The notes beneath the pieces are model-generated. The model was not told where the DNA came from and made no database searches. It saw nothing but the letters and a program-made list of their open reading frames with translations. 64,000 nt of DNA from Thalassobaculum sp. OXR-137 (GTDB taxonomy: Bacteria; Pseudomonadota; Alphaproteobacteria; Thalassobaculales; Thalassobaculaceae), in assembly GCF_034377285.1 (NCBI RefSeq), contig NZ_CP139715.1, positions 3,890,001 to 3,954,000 of the forward strand. The letters run 5' to 3'. Position numbers and translations under genes: made by a program. Positions 8,542 through 17,138 of the stretch are shown piece by piece; within the stretch, counting starts at the first letter, position 1; each line of letters begins with the position of its first letter.

Positions 8542-10089
8542 ATGAGCCCGACCTACTACATCACGACGCCGATCTACTACGTGAACGACAAGCCGCATAT
8601 CGGCCATGCCTACACGACGCTCGCCTGCGACGTGATGGCCCGGTTCAAGCGGCTCGACGGCTACGACGTGATGTTCCTGACCGGCACCGACGAGCACGGC
8701 CAGAAGGTGGAGAAGGCGGCCGAGGCGGCGGGCATCGACCCGCAGAGCTTCACCGACAAGGTCAGCCAGAACTTCCGCGACCTGGCCGGGGTGATGGGCT
8801 TCAGCCAGGACGACTTCATCCGCACCACCGAGCCGCGCCACGTCAAGGCGACCCAGGAGATCTGGCGCCGCCTGAAGGACAACGGCCACATCTATCTCGG
8901 CGCCTATGCCGGGTGGTACTCGGTGCGCGACGAGGCGTTCTACACCGAGACCGAGGTGAAGACCGTCGACGGCCAGAAGATCGCGCCGACCGGCGCGCCG
9001 GTGGACTGGGTGGAGGAGCCGTCCTACTTCTTCGACCTGTCGAAATGGCAGGACAAGCTGCTCGCCTTCTACGAGGCGAACCCGGACTTCATCGCCCCGG
9101 AGAGCCGCCGCAACGAGGTGATCTCCTTCGTGAAGGGCGGGCTGAAGGACCTGTCGGTCAGCCGCACCAGCTTCAAATGGGGCATCCCGGTGCCGGGCGA
9201 CGAGGACCACATCATGTATGTGTGGCTCGACGCGCTGACCAACTACATCACCGCCGCCGGCTTCCCGGATACCTCCGGCACCTACGCCAAGTTCTGGCCG
9301 GCCGACGTGCACATGGTCGGCAAGGACATCCTGCGCTTCCACGCGGTCTACTGGCCGGCCTTCCTGATGGGCGCCGGGCTGGAGCCGCCGAAGCGGGTCT
9401 TCGCCCATGGCTGGTGGACCAATGAGGGCCAGAAGATCTCCAAGTCGGTCGGCAACGTGATCGACCCGCTCGCGCTGGTGGAGACCTACGGCCTCGACCA
9501 GGTGCGCTATTTCCTGATGCGCGACGTGCCGTTCGGCAATGACGGCGACTTCTCGCACCGCTCCATGACCAACCGCATGACGTCGGAGCTGGCCAACGAC
9601 ATCGGCAACCTGTCCCAGCGGGTGCTGTCCATGGTGGCGAAGAACTGCGGCGCCGCCGTGCCGGAGCCGGGGGCCTTCGCGCCGGAGGACGAGGCGCTGC
9701 TGGCCTCCGCCGACGCGCTGCTGGAGACCGTGCGCAAGCATTTCGACGCCCAGGCCTTCCATAAGGGGCTGGAGGCGATCTTCGACGTGGTCGGGGCCGC
9801 TAACCGCTATGTGGACGAGCAGGCGCCCTGGGCGCTGCGCAAGACCGATCCGGCGCGCATGGCCACCGTGCTCTACACCCTGGCGGAGACGATCCGGCAC
9901 GCGGCCCTGCTGCTGCAGCCGGTGATGCCGGCCTCCTGCGCGAAGATGCTGGACCAGTTGGCGATCCCGGCGGATGCGCGCAGCTTCGCCCATCTGGGGG
10001 CGGCCCACCGGCTGGTGCCGGGCACGCCGCTGCCGAAACCGGAAGGCGTCTTCCCGCGCTGGGTGGCGCCGGAGGAGACCTCCGCGTGA
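8542..10089 (+). CDS. metG: Methionyl-tRNA synthetase
   Basis: Charges tRNA-Met. 515 residues from ATG 8542; the in-frame extension back to 8488 lacks family similarity. Class I signatures are PHIGHAY (residues 18-24) and KISKS (298-302). The connective-peptide zinc cysteines typical of the long form are absent, and there is no C-terminal tRNA-binding extension, so this is the short MetG type usual in Alphaproteobacteria. The stop overlaps the GTG of tatD. Confidence 0.95.
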   Translation: MSPTYYITTPIYYVNDKPHIGHAYTTLACDVMARFKRLDGYDVMFLTGTDEHGQKVEKAAEAAGIDPQSFTDKVSQNFRDLAGVMGFSQDDFIRTTEPRHVKATQEIWRRLKDNGHIYLGAYAGWYSVRDEAFYTETEVKTVDGQKIAPTGAPVDWVEEPSYFFDLSKWQDKLLAFYEANPDFIAPESRRNEVISFVKGGLKDLSVSRTSFKWGIPVPGDEDHIMYVWLDALTNYITAAGFPDTSGTYAKFWPADVHMVGKDILRFHAVYWPAFLMGAGLEPPKRVFAHGWWTNEGQKISKSVGNVIDPLALVETYGLDQVRYFLMRDVPFGNDGDFSHRSMTNRMTSELANDIGNLSQRVLSMVAKNCGAAVPEPGAFAPEDEALLASADALLETVRKHFDAQAFHKGLEAIFDVVGAANRYVDEQAPWALRKTDPARMATVLYTLAETIRHAALLLQPVMPASCAKMLDQLAIPADARSFAHLGAAHRLVPGTPLPKPEGVFPRWVAPEETSA

Positions 10090-10910
10090 CTGAGACCGCT
10101 GTCCCCACCCTTGTGGATAGTCATTGCCACCTCGATTTCGACGACTTCGCCCCCGAGCTGGACGAGGTCGTCGCCCGGGCCGAGCGCGCCGGCATCGCCC
10201 GCATGGTGACGATCTGCACCCGGATCCGCCGCTTCGAGCGGATCCGCGCTATCGCCGAGCGCTTCCCGCAGGTCTACTGCTCCGTCGGCACCCATCCGCA
10301 CCAGGCGGGGGAGGAGCGGGGCATCCCGGCCGAGGAGATCGTCGCACTCGCCCGCAGCTACGACAAGGTCGTGGCGATCGGCGAATGCGGCCTCGACTAT
10401 TTCTACGACAACAGCCCGCGCGACGCCCAGGCGGAGGGCTTCCGCGCCCATATCGCCGCCGCGCGCGAGACCGGCCTGCCGCTGATCGTCCATACCCGCG
10501 ATGCCGATGAGGACACCGCGGCGATCCTGGAGGAGGAATACGCCAAGGGGCCGTTCACCGGCGTGCTGCACTGTTTCTCCAGCGGCCGCGAGCTGGCGAT
10601 GCGGGCCGTCGATATCGGCTTCTACGTCTCGCTGTCGGGCATCGTGACCTTCAAGAAGAGCCAGGACATCCGCGACATCGTCGCCGACCTGCCGGCCGAC
10701 CGGCTGCTGGTCGAGACCGACGCGCCGTTCCTCGCCCCGCCGCCCCATCGCGGCAAGCGCAACGAGCCGGCCTATGTGGTCCACACCCACCGGGTGGTGG
10801 CCGAGACCAAGGGGCTGGACGAGGCCGAGAGCGCCCGGATCACCACGCAGAACTTCCTGCGGCTGTTCAACCGGGTTCCGGCACCCGAAGGGTTCGAGCA
10901 GGCGGCATGA
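10086..10910 (+). CDS. tatD: TatD-family metal-dependent DNase
   Basis: 274 residues, GTG start overlapping the metG stop. TIM-barrel amidohydrolase-like fold with VDSHCHLDF (metal-binding His pair at 13 and 15), GECGLDYFY, VHTRDA, GVLHCFSSG and LLVETDAPFLAPPPHRGKRNEP, all TatD signatures. Family members are 3'-5' exonucleases/deoxyribonucleases. Gene order metG-tatD followed by a metallo-beta-lactamase-fold hydrolase is widespread in Proteobacteria, so this is housekeeping. Confidence 0.93.
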   Translation: MTETAVPTLVDSHCHLDFDDFAPELDEVVARAERAGIARMVTICTRIRRFERIRAIAERFPQVYCSVGTHPHQAGEERGIPAEEIVALARSYDKVVAIGECGLDYFYDNSPRDAQAEGFRAHIAAARETGLPLIVHTRDADEDTAAILEEEYAKGPFTGVLHCFSSGRELAMRAVDIGFYVSLSGIVTFKKSQDIRDIVADLPADRLLVETDAPFLAPPPHRGKRNEPAYVVHTHRVVAETKGLDEAESARITTQNFLRLFNRVPAPEGFEQAA

Positions 10911-11686
10911 AGATCACCATGCTCGGGTGCGGGGCCTCGGTCGGCGTGCCGAGCCTGAGCGGCGGCTGGGGCGCCTGCGATCCGGCCGAGCCGAAGAACC
11001 GCCGCCGCCGCTGCTCCCTCCTGGTGGAGAAGGCGGGCAGGCGGGTACTGGTCGACGCCTCGCCGGATCTGCGCGAGCAGTTGCTGGATGCCCAGGTGGA
11101 CAGCATCGACGCGCTGCTCTTCACCCATATGCATGCCGACCACACCCACGGCATGGACGACCTGCGGCCGCTGTTCTGGACCACCCGGGAGCGGATCCCG
11201 ACCTATGCCGACGCGGTGACCTGGGGCGACCTGATGGCCCGGTTTGGCTACATGGTGGAAGCCGCCCCGTCCTCGCCGCCGCATTTCGTGCCCCCGCTGG
11301 CGCGCCACGACATCGACGAGGGGGTCTACGAGATCGCGGGAATGCAGGTGGAGGTCATGCGCCAGGACCACGGCGTGTCCGGCGAGAGCCTGGGCTTCAT
11401 CTTCGACGGCAAAGTGGCGTATTCCACCGACGTGGCGGTGCTGAGCGAGGCGCAGCTTGATCGGCTGGCGGGGTTCGGGTTGGACCTGTGGATCGTCGAC
11501 TGCCTGCGCGAGGAGGAGAGCGGGGCGCATGCGTCGCTCGCCCAGGCCACCGGCTGGATCGCCCGCGTGGCCCCGAAACAGGCCTATCTCACGCATATGA
11601 ACGGGCGCCTGGACTACGCGAAGACCCTGGCGAAGTGCCCGCCGGGGGTCGAGCCCGGGTATGACGGGCTGGTGGTGGAGGTTTAG
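10907..11686 (+). CDS. Metallo-beta-lactamase-fold hydrolase (PhnP-like phosphodiesterase family)
   Basis: 259 residues, ATG overlapping the tatD stop by 4 bp. The zinc motif FTHMHADHTHGMDDLRPL is the HxHxDH of the superfamily, and the N-terminus MLGCGASVGVPS resembles PhnP-type cyclic phosphodiesterases. There are further metal ligands around MRQDHG and the C-terminal LTHM. There are no phn genes nearby, so the substrate is unknown and the PhnP link is only family-level. It closes the rlpA-to-tatD run. Confidence 0.85.
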   Translation: MKITMLGCGASVGVPSLSGGWGACDPAEPKNRRRRCSLLVEKAGRRVLVDASPDLREQLLDAQVDSIDALLFTHMHADHTHGMDDLRPLFWTTRERIPTYADAVTWGDLMARFGYMVEAAPSSPPHFVPPLARHDIDEGVYEIAGMQVEVMRQDHGVSGESLGFIFDGKVAYSTDVAVLSEAQLDRLAGFGLDLWIVDCLREEESGAHASLAQATGWIARVAPKQAYLTHMNGRLDYAKTLAKCPPGVEPGYDGLVVEV

Positions 11687-11743
11687 CTCAGCGCGCCGAC
11701 CGCACGGCCCCCCACCAAGCAAGGCCCCCCAACGCAAATGAAA

Positions 11744-11854
11744 CCGACTTCCTGGACTTGATCCAGGGCCTTGATGCTGGCGTTTCAAAGGGTGTTGGCC
11801 CGGATCAGGCGGTGACGTCCGCATTACGGCCCTGGATCAAGTCCAGGAAGTCGG
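11744..11854. repeat. Palindromic extragenic repeat with 27-bp inverted arms
   Basis: The arm at 11744-11770 (beginning CCGACTTCCTGGACTTGATC) is exactly inverted at 11828-11854, with 57 bp between. Each arm also contains the shorter CCTGGAxxTxxTCCAGG-type symmetry. This is the look of a non-autonomous repeat family. It also lies where a terminator for the preceding operon would be expected, but there is no T-tract. Confidence 0.75.
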
Positions 11855-11883
11855 AAAAATTTAGTCGTTCCGATTCAGTTTCC

Positions 11884-11954
11884 CTACCGCCACACCTGCT
11901 CCGGCACCGCCTCCTTCGCCAGCACCGCCAACCGTTCGGGACGGTGCCCCGGCC
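11884..11954 (-). repeat. Displaced copy of the 3' end of the 12147-12773 gene (71-bp direct repeat)
   Basis: 11884-11954 matches 12147-12217 with only two mismatches. The second copy is the last 23 codons plus stop of the hypothetical leftward gene. Between the copies lie about 190 bp of palindromic repeats (for example GTCCCGGATT-A-AATCCGGGAC at 11968-11988, and CCGGGATGACG/CGTCATCCCGG around 11997-12041). The repeat cluster therefore appears to have entered at the gene's 3' end, with duplication of that end. Confidence 0.75.
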
Positions 11955-12146
11955 CGCCCCCGGATCAGTCCCGGATTAAATCCGGGACGGGGTCGTCCGG
12001 GATGACGTTCATGTAACTGAATAACTTACCCGTCATCCCGGTGAGCTCCGGGCTTGACCCGGAGGTCGGCCGGGACCCAGCCCGTGACGTTTGCGGCTTG
12101 GTCCTGACGTGCGGCAGGACGACGGGGAGGGGACGGGTCGGCGCGG

Positions 12147-12773
12147 CTACCGCCACACCTGCTCCGGCACCGCCTCCTCCGCCAGCACCGCCAACCGTTC
12201 GGGCCGGTGCCCCGGCCGGCGCCGCAGCATGGTGCGGAACCCGTCGCGCACCCGTTCCATGTCGAGCACAAGATCGTGCCGCGCCGACACCGCCTCGCAG
12301 CGGTCGAGCAGCTCGTCGAAGGCCGCGGCACAGCGCGCCGCCTGGCGCACATGCGGGCTCGCCAGGATCAGCCAGCGCGGCTCCTTTTCGGCGCGGAACG
12401 GGTCGGTGCGGGCCATGACCCGCTGGGTGACGTAGAATTCCAGGCAGCCCTGGAAATATCCCCGCACCTCGAACAGCACCGGCCCGCCGCCCTCGGGGAT
12501 CCGCGGGATCAGCGGGTCGTCGCGCGCCAGCTCCTCCATCTCGGCCTCGAGCACGGCGAGGTCGATCAGCATCTCCTCCAGGAACAGCTCCAGCACGTCG
12601 GCCTCTGTCGTGTGCGAGCCGAACCCATGCACGAAGGCGGCGAGGTGAGGGGGGATGACCGTGTAGTAATCCTCCCGCGCGGAGGTCTTGTGGCTGCGGC
12701 AGCCGGCACCGGCGTGCCAGGTCAGAATGCGGCCCGGTTTCTTCAGCGCCCGTTCGAGTGCTACCCTGGTCAT
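12147..12773 (-). CDS. Hypothetical protein
   Basis: 208 residues from ATG 12773 (MTRVALERALKKPGRILTWH). The in-frame upstream extension to 13148 overlaps a better forward gene and is poor coding sequence. The protein is soluble and rich in Glu/Leu/Arg helices (TTEADVLELFLEEMLIDLAV, ELLDRCEAVSARHDLVLDME). Function not recognised. Divergent from 12812-13078 with 38 bp between the two starts, so the two probably share a promoter region. Its last 23 codons are duplicated at 11884-11954. Confidence 0.65.
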   Translation of the reverse strand: MTRVALERALKKPGRILTWHAGAGCRSHKTSAREDYYTVIPPHLAAFVHGFGSHTTEADVLELFLEEMLIDLAVLEAEMEELARDDPLIPRIPEGGGPVLFEVRGYFQGCLEFYVTQRVMARTDPFRAEKEPRWLILASPHVRQAARCAAAFDELLDRCEAVSARHDLVLDMERVRDGFRTMLRRRPGHRPERLAVLAEEAVPEQVWR

Positions 12774-12811
12774 CGAAGAATCGTATCGCGAAAACGGAGC
12801 GGCGTCCCGCC

Positions 12812-13078
12812 ATGATTGATCCCAAGCTGCTGGGCGACCTCGCCAAGGACCACCAGAAGAACGTGATGACCCGCGACGAGGCCCGCGCGTTCCTGAAGGA
12901 TCTGATGGCGGTCTGCCGCCAGCACCGGGTGTTCCTGCGCACCGCCGACCAGACCATCCGCTTCTCCAAGGTCTTCGCCGACAGCGACCAGCGCACCGTG
13001 CTCCGCGCCATGGTCGACAAGGAGGGGCGCTGCGCCGCCGCCCAGATCGACTACAAGAGTCCCAGCCCCTCCGAATAG
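12812..13078 (+). CDS. Small conserved-looking hypothetical protein
   Basis: 88 residues from ATG 12812 (MIDPKLLGDLAKDHQKNVMT). Basic and acidic residues are balanced. There is one possible helix-turn-helix-sized helical region, but no motif I can name, and no signal peptide or membrane segment. Divergent partner of the 12147-12773 gene; role unknown. Confidence 0.6.
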   Translation: MIDPKLLGDLAKDHQKNVMTRDEARAFLKDLMAVCRQHRVFLRTADQTIRFSKVFADSDQRTVLRAMVDKEGRCAAAQIDYKSPSPSE

Positions 13079-13165
13079 CCGGCGGGAAACGGACCTCTCG
13101 AAATAGTCCCCCGGAAAACCCGGAATAATGGTATGGCGTTTCCCTCACCTAACGGGGAACGCGCC

Positions 13166-14671
13166 ATGACCGCCCAGCAAGACCTGCCTGCCATCGCCAT
13201 CATCGGCGCCGGCCCTTCCGGCCTGGCGACCGCCCGCTGGCTGAAGGCCAAAGGCCTGGACGCCGTGATCCTCGAGGCCGGCGCCGGGCTCGGCGGCCAG
13301 TGGAATCCGGACGCCCCCCATAGCGCCACCTGGCCGGGCATGCGCACCAACACCAGCCGGGTGATGACCGCGTTCTCGGACATGGACCACCCCGAGGGCA
13401 CGCCGGTCTATCCGACCCGCGAGCAGATGCACGCGTACCTGACCGCCTATGCCGAGCGGTTCGACCTCGCCGGCGCCATCCGCTTCGGCTGCCGAGTAGA
13501 GGGGCTGGCGCAGGTGGAGGGTGGCTGGCGCCTGGACTGGCGCGTGGAAGAGGGGGCGCAGACCGCGGTCTTCGAGCGGGTGATCGTCGCCACCGGCCGG
13601 CAGGTCGAGGGCGCGCTCCCTGACATTCCGGGGCTGGAGAGTTTCGCCGGCCGGCTCGGCATCCGGCACACCAACGCCTATGCGGGGACGGCCGACTGGG
13701 TGGGCGCCTCGGTCCTCGTCGCCGGCTGCTCGATCAGCGCGCTGGAGATCGCGGCGGAGCTCGCGCACCACGCCGGCGAGGTGACCGTGGCCTATCGGCG
13801 CCAGCGCTACGTGCTCCCCAAGCAGATCGTCGGCGTGCCCACGGATCATGTGATGTTCACCCGGGCCGCCGCCCTGATGGCCGAGCGGTTTCCGCCGGAG
13901 GTCGTGGCCCAGGGCCTGAAGGCGCAGGTCCTGAAGGTCGCCGGCAACCCGGCCGACTGGGGCGCGCAGGAGCCGCACGAGAACGTCTTCGCCGCCGGCA
14001 TCACCCAGTCCCAGAGCTTCCTGCCGGCCGTCTCGGAGGGCCGGATCGCCACCCGGCCCTGGATCGAGCGGATCGACGGGCGGACGGTGCGCTTCGCCGA
14101 CGGCAGCGCTAGGGAGGTGGACGGTATCCTGTTCGGCACCGGCTATGCCCTGTCCCTGCCGTTCCTGTCGCCGGAGATCGCCGCCACCCTGCAGCTCGAC
14201 CCGGTCGGCATGGACCTGTTCGCCCAGACCTTCCACCCGGAGCTGCCGGGGCTGGCCTTCGTCGGCGTCTATGAACTGCTCGGCCCGTATTTCCCGGTGG
14301 TTGAGCTGCAGGCCCGCTGGGTGGCGGAGAGCCTGGCCCGGCCGGAGACCCTGCCGCCGGCCGAGCAGATGGCCCAGGTGATCGCCGCCACGCCGCCGGA
14401 GTTCCGCCGGGCGCCGGCCATTCCGATGAACGCGCTGGCGGTGGTGTTCGCGCGGCTTCTGGGCGCGGAGCCGACGGCGGCCGACTGGCCGGGGCTGGAG
14501 CGGGCGCTGATGCTCGGCCCGCTGTCGCCGGCGTCGTTCCGGCTGAGCGGCCCCGATGCCACGGACGACGCGCCGATCCGCACCGCGGCGGCGGCGGCCG
14601 CCTTCGGCCATATCGTCGACGCCACGCCGACGGCGGAAGAGCAGGGGCTTCTGGGAGCGCTGGCGGGCTAG
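13166..14671 (+). CDS. Flavin-containing monooxygenase
   Basis: 501 residues from ATG 13166, which follows a GGGGAA site; the 11 codons upstream are weak. FAD-binding GAGPSG (residues 14-19). An FMO-like sequence FAGRLGIRHTNAY precedes a second Rossmann motif, AGCSIS (near 186-191), for NADPH. The family oxygenates soft nucleophiles or, in Baeyer-Villiger members, ketones; the substrate cannot be told. It is a single gene, with a repeat element downstream. Confidence 0.85.
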   Translation: MTAQQDLPAIAIIGAGPSGLATARWLKAKGLDAVILEAGAGLGGQWNPDAPHSATWPGMRTNTSRVMTAFSDMDHPEGTPVYPTREQMHAYLTAYAERFDLAGAIRFGCRVEGLAQVEGGWRLDWRVEEGAQTAVFERVIVATGRQVEGALPDIPGLESFAGRLGIRHTNAYAGTADWVGASVLVAGCSISALEIAAELAHHAGEVTVAYRRQRYVLPKQIVGVPTDHVMFTRAAALMAERFPPEVVAQGLKAQVLKVAGNPADWGAQEPHENVFAAGITQSQSFLPAVSEGRIATRPWIERIDGRTVRFADGSAREVDGILFGTGYALSLPFLSPEIAATLQLDPVGMDLFAQTFHPELPGLAFVGVYELLGPYFPVVELQARWVAESLARPETLPPAEQMAQVIAATPPEFRRAPAIPMNALAVVFARLLGAEPTAADWPGLERALMLGPLSPASFRLSGPDATDDAPIRTAAAAAAFGHIVDATPTAEEQGLLGALAG

Positions 14672-14752
14672 GGGCGGGACGATCGGGAAGGGTGGCGCAC
14701 GTCTCGCCGCCCTTCGCCTCCAGTCCTGCTCGCCCACCGTTTTAACCCCCTC

Positions 14753-14795
14753 GTCATCCCGAACTTGTTTCGGGACCTCAAGATGACGGAGGAGG
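14753..14795. repeat. Single arm of the GTCATCCCGAAC...TTTCGGGACCTC repeat family
   Basis: 14753-14779 matches, with one difference, one arm of the large inverted repeat at 22107-22180. It is followed by a short AGATGAC that can pair with GTCATC at its start, giving a hairpin. It lies between convergent genes and may also act as a terminator. Confidence 0.6.
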
Positions 14796-14802
14796 GGTGG
14801 CG

Positions 14803-15909
14803 TTAGGACCGCATCAGCACCCCGTACCAGCCGAGCCCGGCATAGGTCTCGTAGCCCGGCGTGCGGTGGAAGCCGACCGTGGCGCCCTCGGGCGTGTGAT
14901 AGGTCCCGGATTCCTGGCCGCCGGTGCGCAGGTCGAAAGTGCCGCCGCCCGACCGCCCGCTCTCCTGTTTTCCGGCACCCTGGCGGGAATCGGCAATGAT
15001 GCGGTTCTTGGCGTCCACCAGCATCACCCGCGTGGTCGCCTTTTCCGCCTCCGACAGGCGCACGCCCCGGACGATGGCTTCGGCCTGGGGACCCCAGTCG
15101 AAATGGATGCCGAGCACACCCAGCGGCCGGCCCCGTGCCTCGGCGTCCCGGCGGATCGCCGCGGCGTAGGTGGCGACTGGCTGGTGGGCGAGGTGGGCGT
15201 TGGTGGCGATGTCGGCCACCACGTAGTCGTCGCCGCTGGCGGTTTTCATGGCATCGCGGAACCACGGCTCCTGGGAGACATCGGCGCCGACGACCCGGTA
15301 CCGGTCGGGCCGGCCGTTGGCGACGACCCGGCCGTCGGCATCGGCGATCCACAGGTCGAGATAGACGGTATAGGCGCCCAGGATCACGCCGAGCCGCTGG
15401 GAGGCGTGGCGGACCGCGTCCTCGCCGGGCGTCTGCAGGCAGTCGACCACGGCACTGTCGGTCGCCCACCAGCGCACGTCGCAGGTCCGCTCGTACAGGT
15501 TCCGGTCGATCAGCTCGATGGCGTTCAGCGCCAGGTCGACCAGCCGCTGACCGGTGAGGTGGTCGACCACCGAGCGGCCGATGGTCTCCAGCAGCGTGGT
15601 CTTTTCCGACAGTTCGGCCACCAGGGCGTCGGCGATGGCGGCGATCTCGGTGGACACGCCCTTGACCTCGCCGGCGACGACGGCGAAGCCGCGGCCGAGT
15701 TCGCCGACCCGCGCGCTCTCGATCAGCGCGTTCAGCGCCAGAATCCGGGTGCGGCCGGTGATCGACTGGATCTCGGTGATCTTCTCGCGGCTGATCCGCG
15801 CGACTTCCTCGCTCAGCCGGATGATCTGGGCCGGATCGGTCGCATCGCTGCCACTCGCCTGGCTGTCCGTGGGGAGGGCGAGGCGGTTCGTCTTGTATTC
15901 GGAGTTCAT
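14803..15909 (-). CDS. Soluble methyl-accepting-chemotaxis-like protein with C-terminal Cache-like sensor
   Basis: 368 residues with no transmembrane segment. Residues about 28-110 are the MCP signalling hairpin (ITEIQSITGRTRILALNALI, then RGFAVVAGEVKGVSTEIA), much shorter than in a full receptor. From about 150 onward the protein looks like a Cache/PAS-type small-molecule sensor (WIADADGRVVANG, LGVLGIHFDWG, RVMLVDAKNRIIADS, GYETYAGLGWYGVL). The order signalling-then-sensor is the reverse of classical chemoreceptors. It is probably a cytoplasmic receptor or a diverged signalling adaptor. No che genes are adjacent. Confidence 0.8.
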   Translation of the reverse strand: MNSEYKTNRLALPTDSQASGSDATDPAQIIRLSEEVARISREKITEIQSITGRTRILALNALIESARVGELGRGFAVVAGEVKGVSTEIAAIADALVAELSEKTTLLETIGRSVVDHLTGQRLVDLALNAIELIDRNLYERTCDVRWWATDSAVVDCLQTPGEDAVRHASQRLGVILGAYTVYLDLWIADADGRVVANGRPDRYRVVGADVSQEPWFRDAMKTASGDDYVVADIATNAHLAHQPVATYAAAIRRDAEARGRPLGVLGIHFDWGPQAEAIVRGVRLSEAEKATTRVMLVDAKNRIIADSRQGAGKQESGRSGGGTFDLRTGGQESGTYHTPEGATVGFHRTPGYETYAGLGWYGVLMRS

Positions 15910-16467
15910 CGTCAGCCCCTGGCGGCTAGGTCGGAACGGTTCACTTCGGGGCGCCGGTCGCGATGCCGGCCCGCGCCTCCAAGAAAATCGTTGCCGCCCT
16001 TGAGCCTCGGAGCATTCCCAATACCTGGTGCCGCCGCGCCGCCTCCGTCCGGCGCGACCGTCGAAAGGCGTTTAGCGTCCTGGCGCCGATGCTTCCATGC
16101 GACGGATAACCGCTGTTCGAAGTGGAGCGACAATACGGTGGGCAGATCGTTCCCACATTATCCCTAAAAATACTACGCGATCAAAGAATGTTTGCCGGCG
16201 AACTCTGTAGCCTCGGCAAAACGAGTGTCCACAGAATCGGTGCGGGTATTGCGCCGGTTCTGTGAAACCATATGGGATCGTGCCGGCTGCGGGCGCGCGC
16301 CGTGGTCCGGAGTCCCGGACCCGACGGGTTCGGCGCCGGCGCCTCGGCGTCGCCGGGCCGTCCGCTGGGCCGTCCGCTGGGCAGGCAGCCTGCCGGGCGG
16401 ACGACTCGGTGCCGGACCGCAGCGCGAGTCCGATTGCTGGTCCGGCGGCCGGTCCGGCGGCGGACGG
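15910..16467. other. Non-coding stretch with small tandem and inverted repeats
   Basis: 558 bp between two leftward genes. Near 16357-16380 the unit GGGCCGTCCGCT is repeated in tandem. It is followed by GGCAGG-CAG-CCTGCC and by further GTCCGGCGG repeats to about 16460. These can form hairpins downstream of the 16468-16860 gene and may terminate it. Forward reading frames through this stretch look like GC-frame shadows. Confidence 0.45.
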
Positions 16468-16860
16468 TCAGCAGCAGTCGTTCCAGCCGAGCTTCGCGCG
16501 ACCGGAATCGAGCATCTCGAAGCAGTAGGTCTTTGTGTCGTCCAGTTGGTGGCTGAAGACCGCGTTGGCCTGGCCGGTACCGTAGGCGGTGGCCAGACCG
16601 CCGTTCGAGACCTTGTCGCCGAAGCCGTAGCCGATGCTGGCGCGGCAGGTGTCGGTCTTGCAGCTCAGGATCTGCGTGCGCCGGTAGGCGACGCCGTTGG
16701 TGTTGGAGATGGGCACCATGCGGACCAGGTCCGTGCCGTTGAACAACTTGATGTCGATCGCGCTGTCCGGGTAGCAGTTCTTGATCGAGATCGAAGCGCC
16801 GAAGGCACCGGCCCACGGCAGGCACGTGGCGAGCGCCACGACCGCAAGAAATCGCGTCAT
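16468..16860 (-). CDS. Small secreted cysteine-containing hypothetical protein
   Basis: 130 residues from ATG 16860. A signal peptide (MTRFLAVVALATCLPWAGAF) ends near residue 22. The mature part has six Cys (including ILSCKTDTC and the C-terminal NDCC), suggesting disulfides in the periplasm or outside the cell. The stretch GYGFGDKVSNGGLATAYGTG is Gly-rich. Family not recognised. It lies 179 bp from the dif-like site that begins the 17-22 kb element, so it may be host DNA next to dif. Confidence 0.65.
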   Translation of the reverse strand: MTRFLAVVALATCLPWAGAFGASISIKNCYPDSAIDIKLFNGTDLVRMVPISNTNGVAYRRTQILSCKTDTCRASIGYGFGDKVSNGGLATAYGTGQANAVFSHQLDDTKTYCFEMLDSGRAKLGWNDCC

Positions 16861-17039
16861 TTGAGAAATCCCTAGTGATGTGTCGGGCGAGGAAGATCCG
16901 CCGCGATGCGGGTGAGGTGTCGGCCGATCCCGGGAGATGCGGCGACCGCACTTGAACAGTATCATGAAAATCGCCCGGTCGGCGTCAGGAAGACGGCGCG
17001 TGTTTCGGAAGTCCTGAACCCTGTGAACGGGTTAGCATG

Positions 17040-17067
17040 ATTTCCCATAATATACATTATGCGCGTT
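17040..17067 (-). other. dif: dif site (XerC/XerD recombination site), complete copy at the left end of the element
   Basis: On the minus strand the 28 bp read as XerC arm AACGCGCATAA, centre TGTATA, XerD arm TTATGGGAAAT. E. coli dif is GGTGCGCATAA-TGTATA-TTATGTTAAAT, so the centre is identical and both arms match closely. XerCD acts here to resolve chromosome dimers near the replication terminus. The copy at 22013-22040 keeps only the XerC arm and centre. Confidence 0.85.
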
Positions 17068-17138
17068 ACGTGGATCGGATGTTCCACATGACCGCAGCCA
17101 TGGCACCTCCCACCCACTGCTGACGACCGAGGTGCCCC

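Noticed and set aside
13145..15469. Leftward 774-codon open frame opposite the monooxygenase and into the MCP-like gene
   Set aside because: Composition is that of a shadow (Arg/Gly/Asp-rich), and the monooxygenase on the plus strand has clear cofactor motifs.
14797..16167. Forward 456-codon open frame opposite the MCP-like gene
   Set aside because: Shadow of the leftward gene; no domain, and the MCP hairpin is unmistakable on the other strand.
16181..16951. Leftward 256-codon frame around the secreted small protein gene
   Set aside because: The other leftward frame gives a clean signal peptide and Cys pattern; this one has no coding character.
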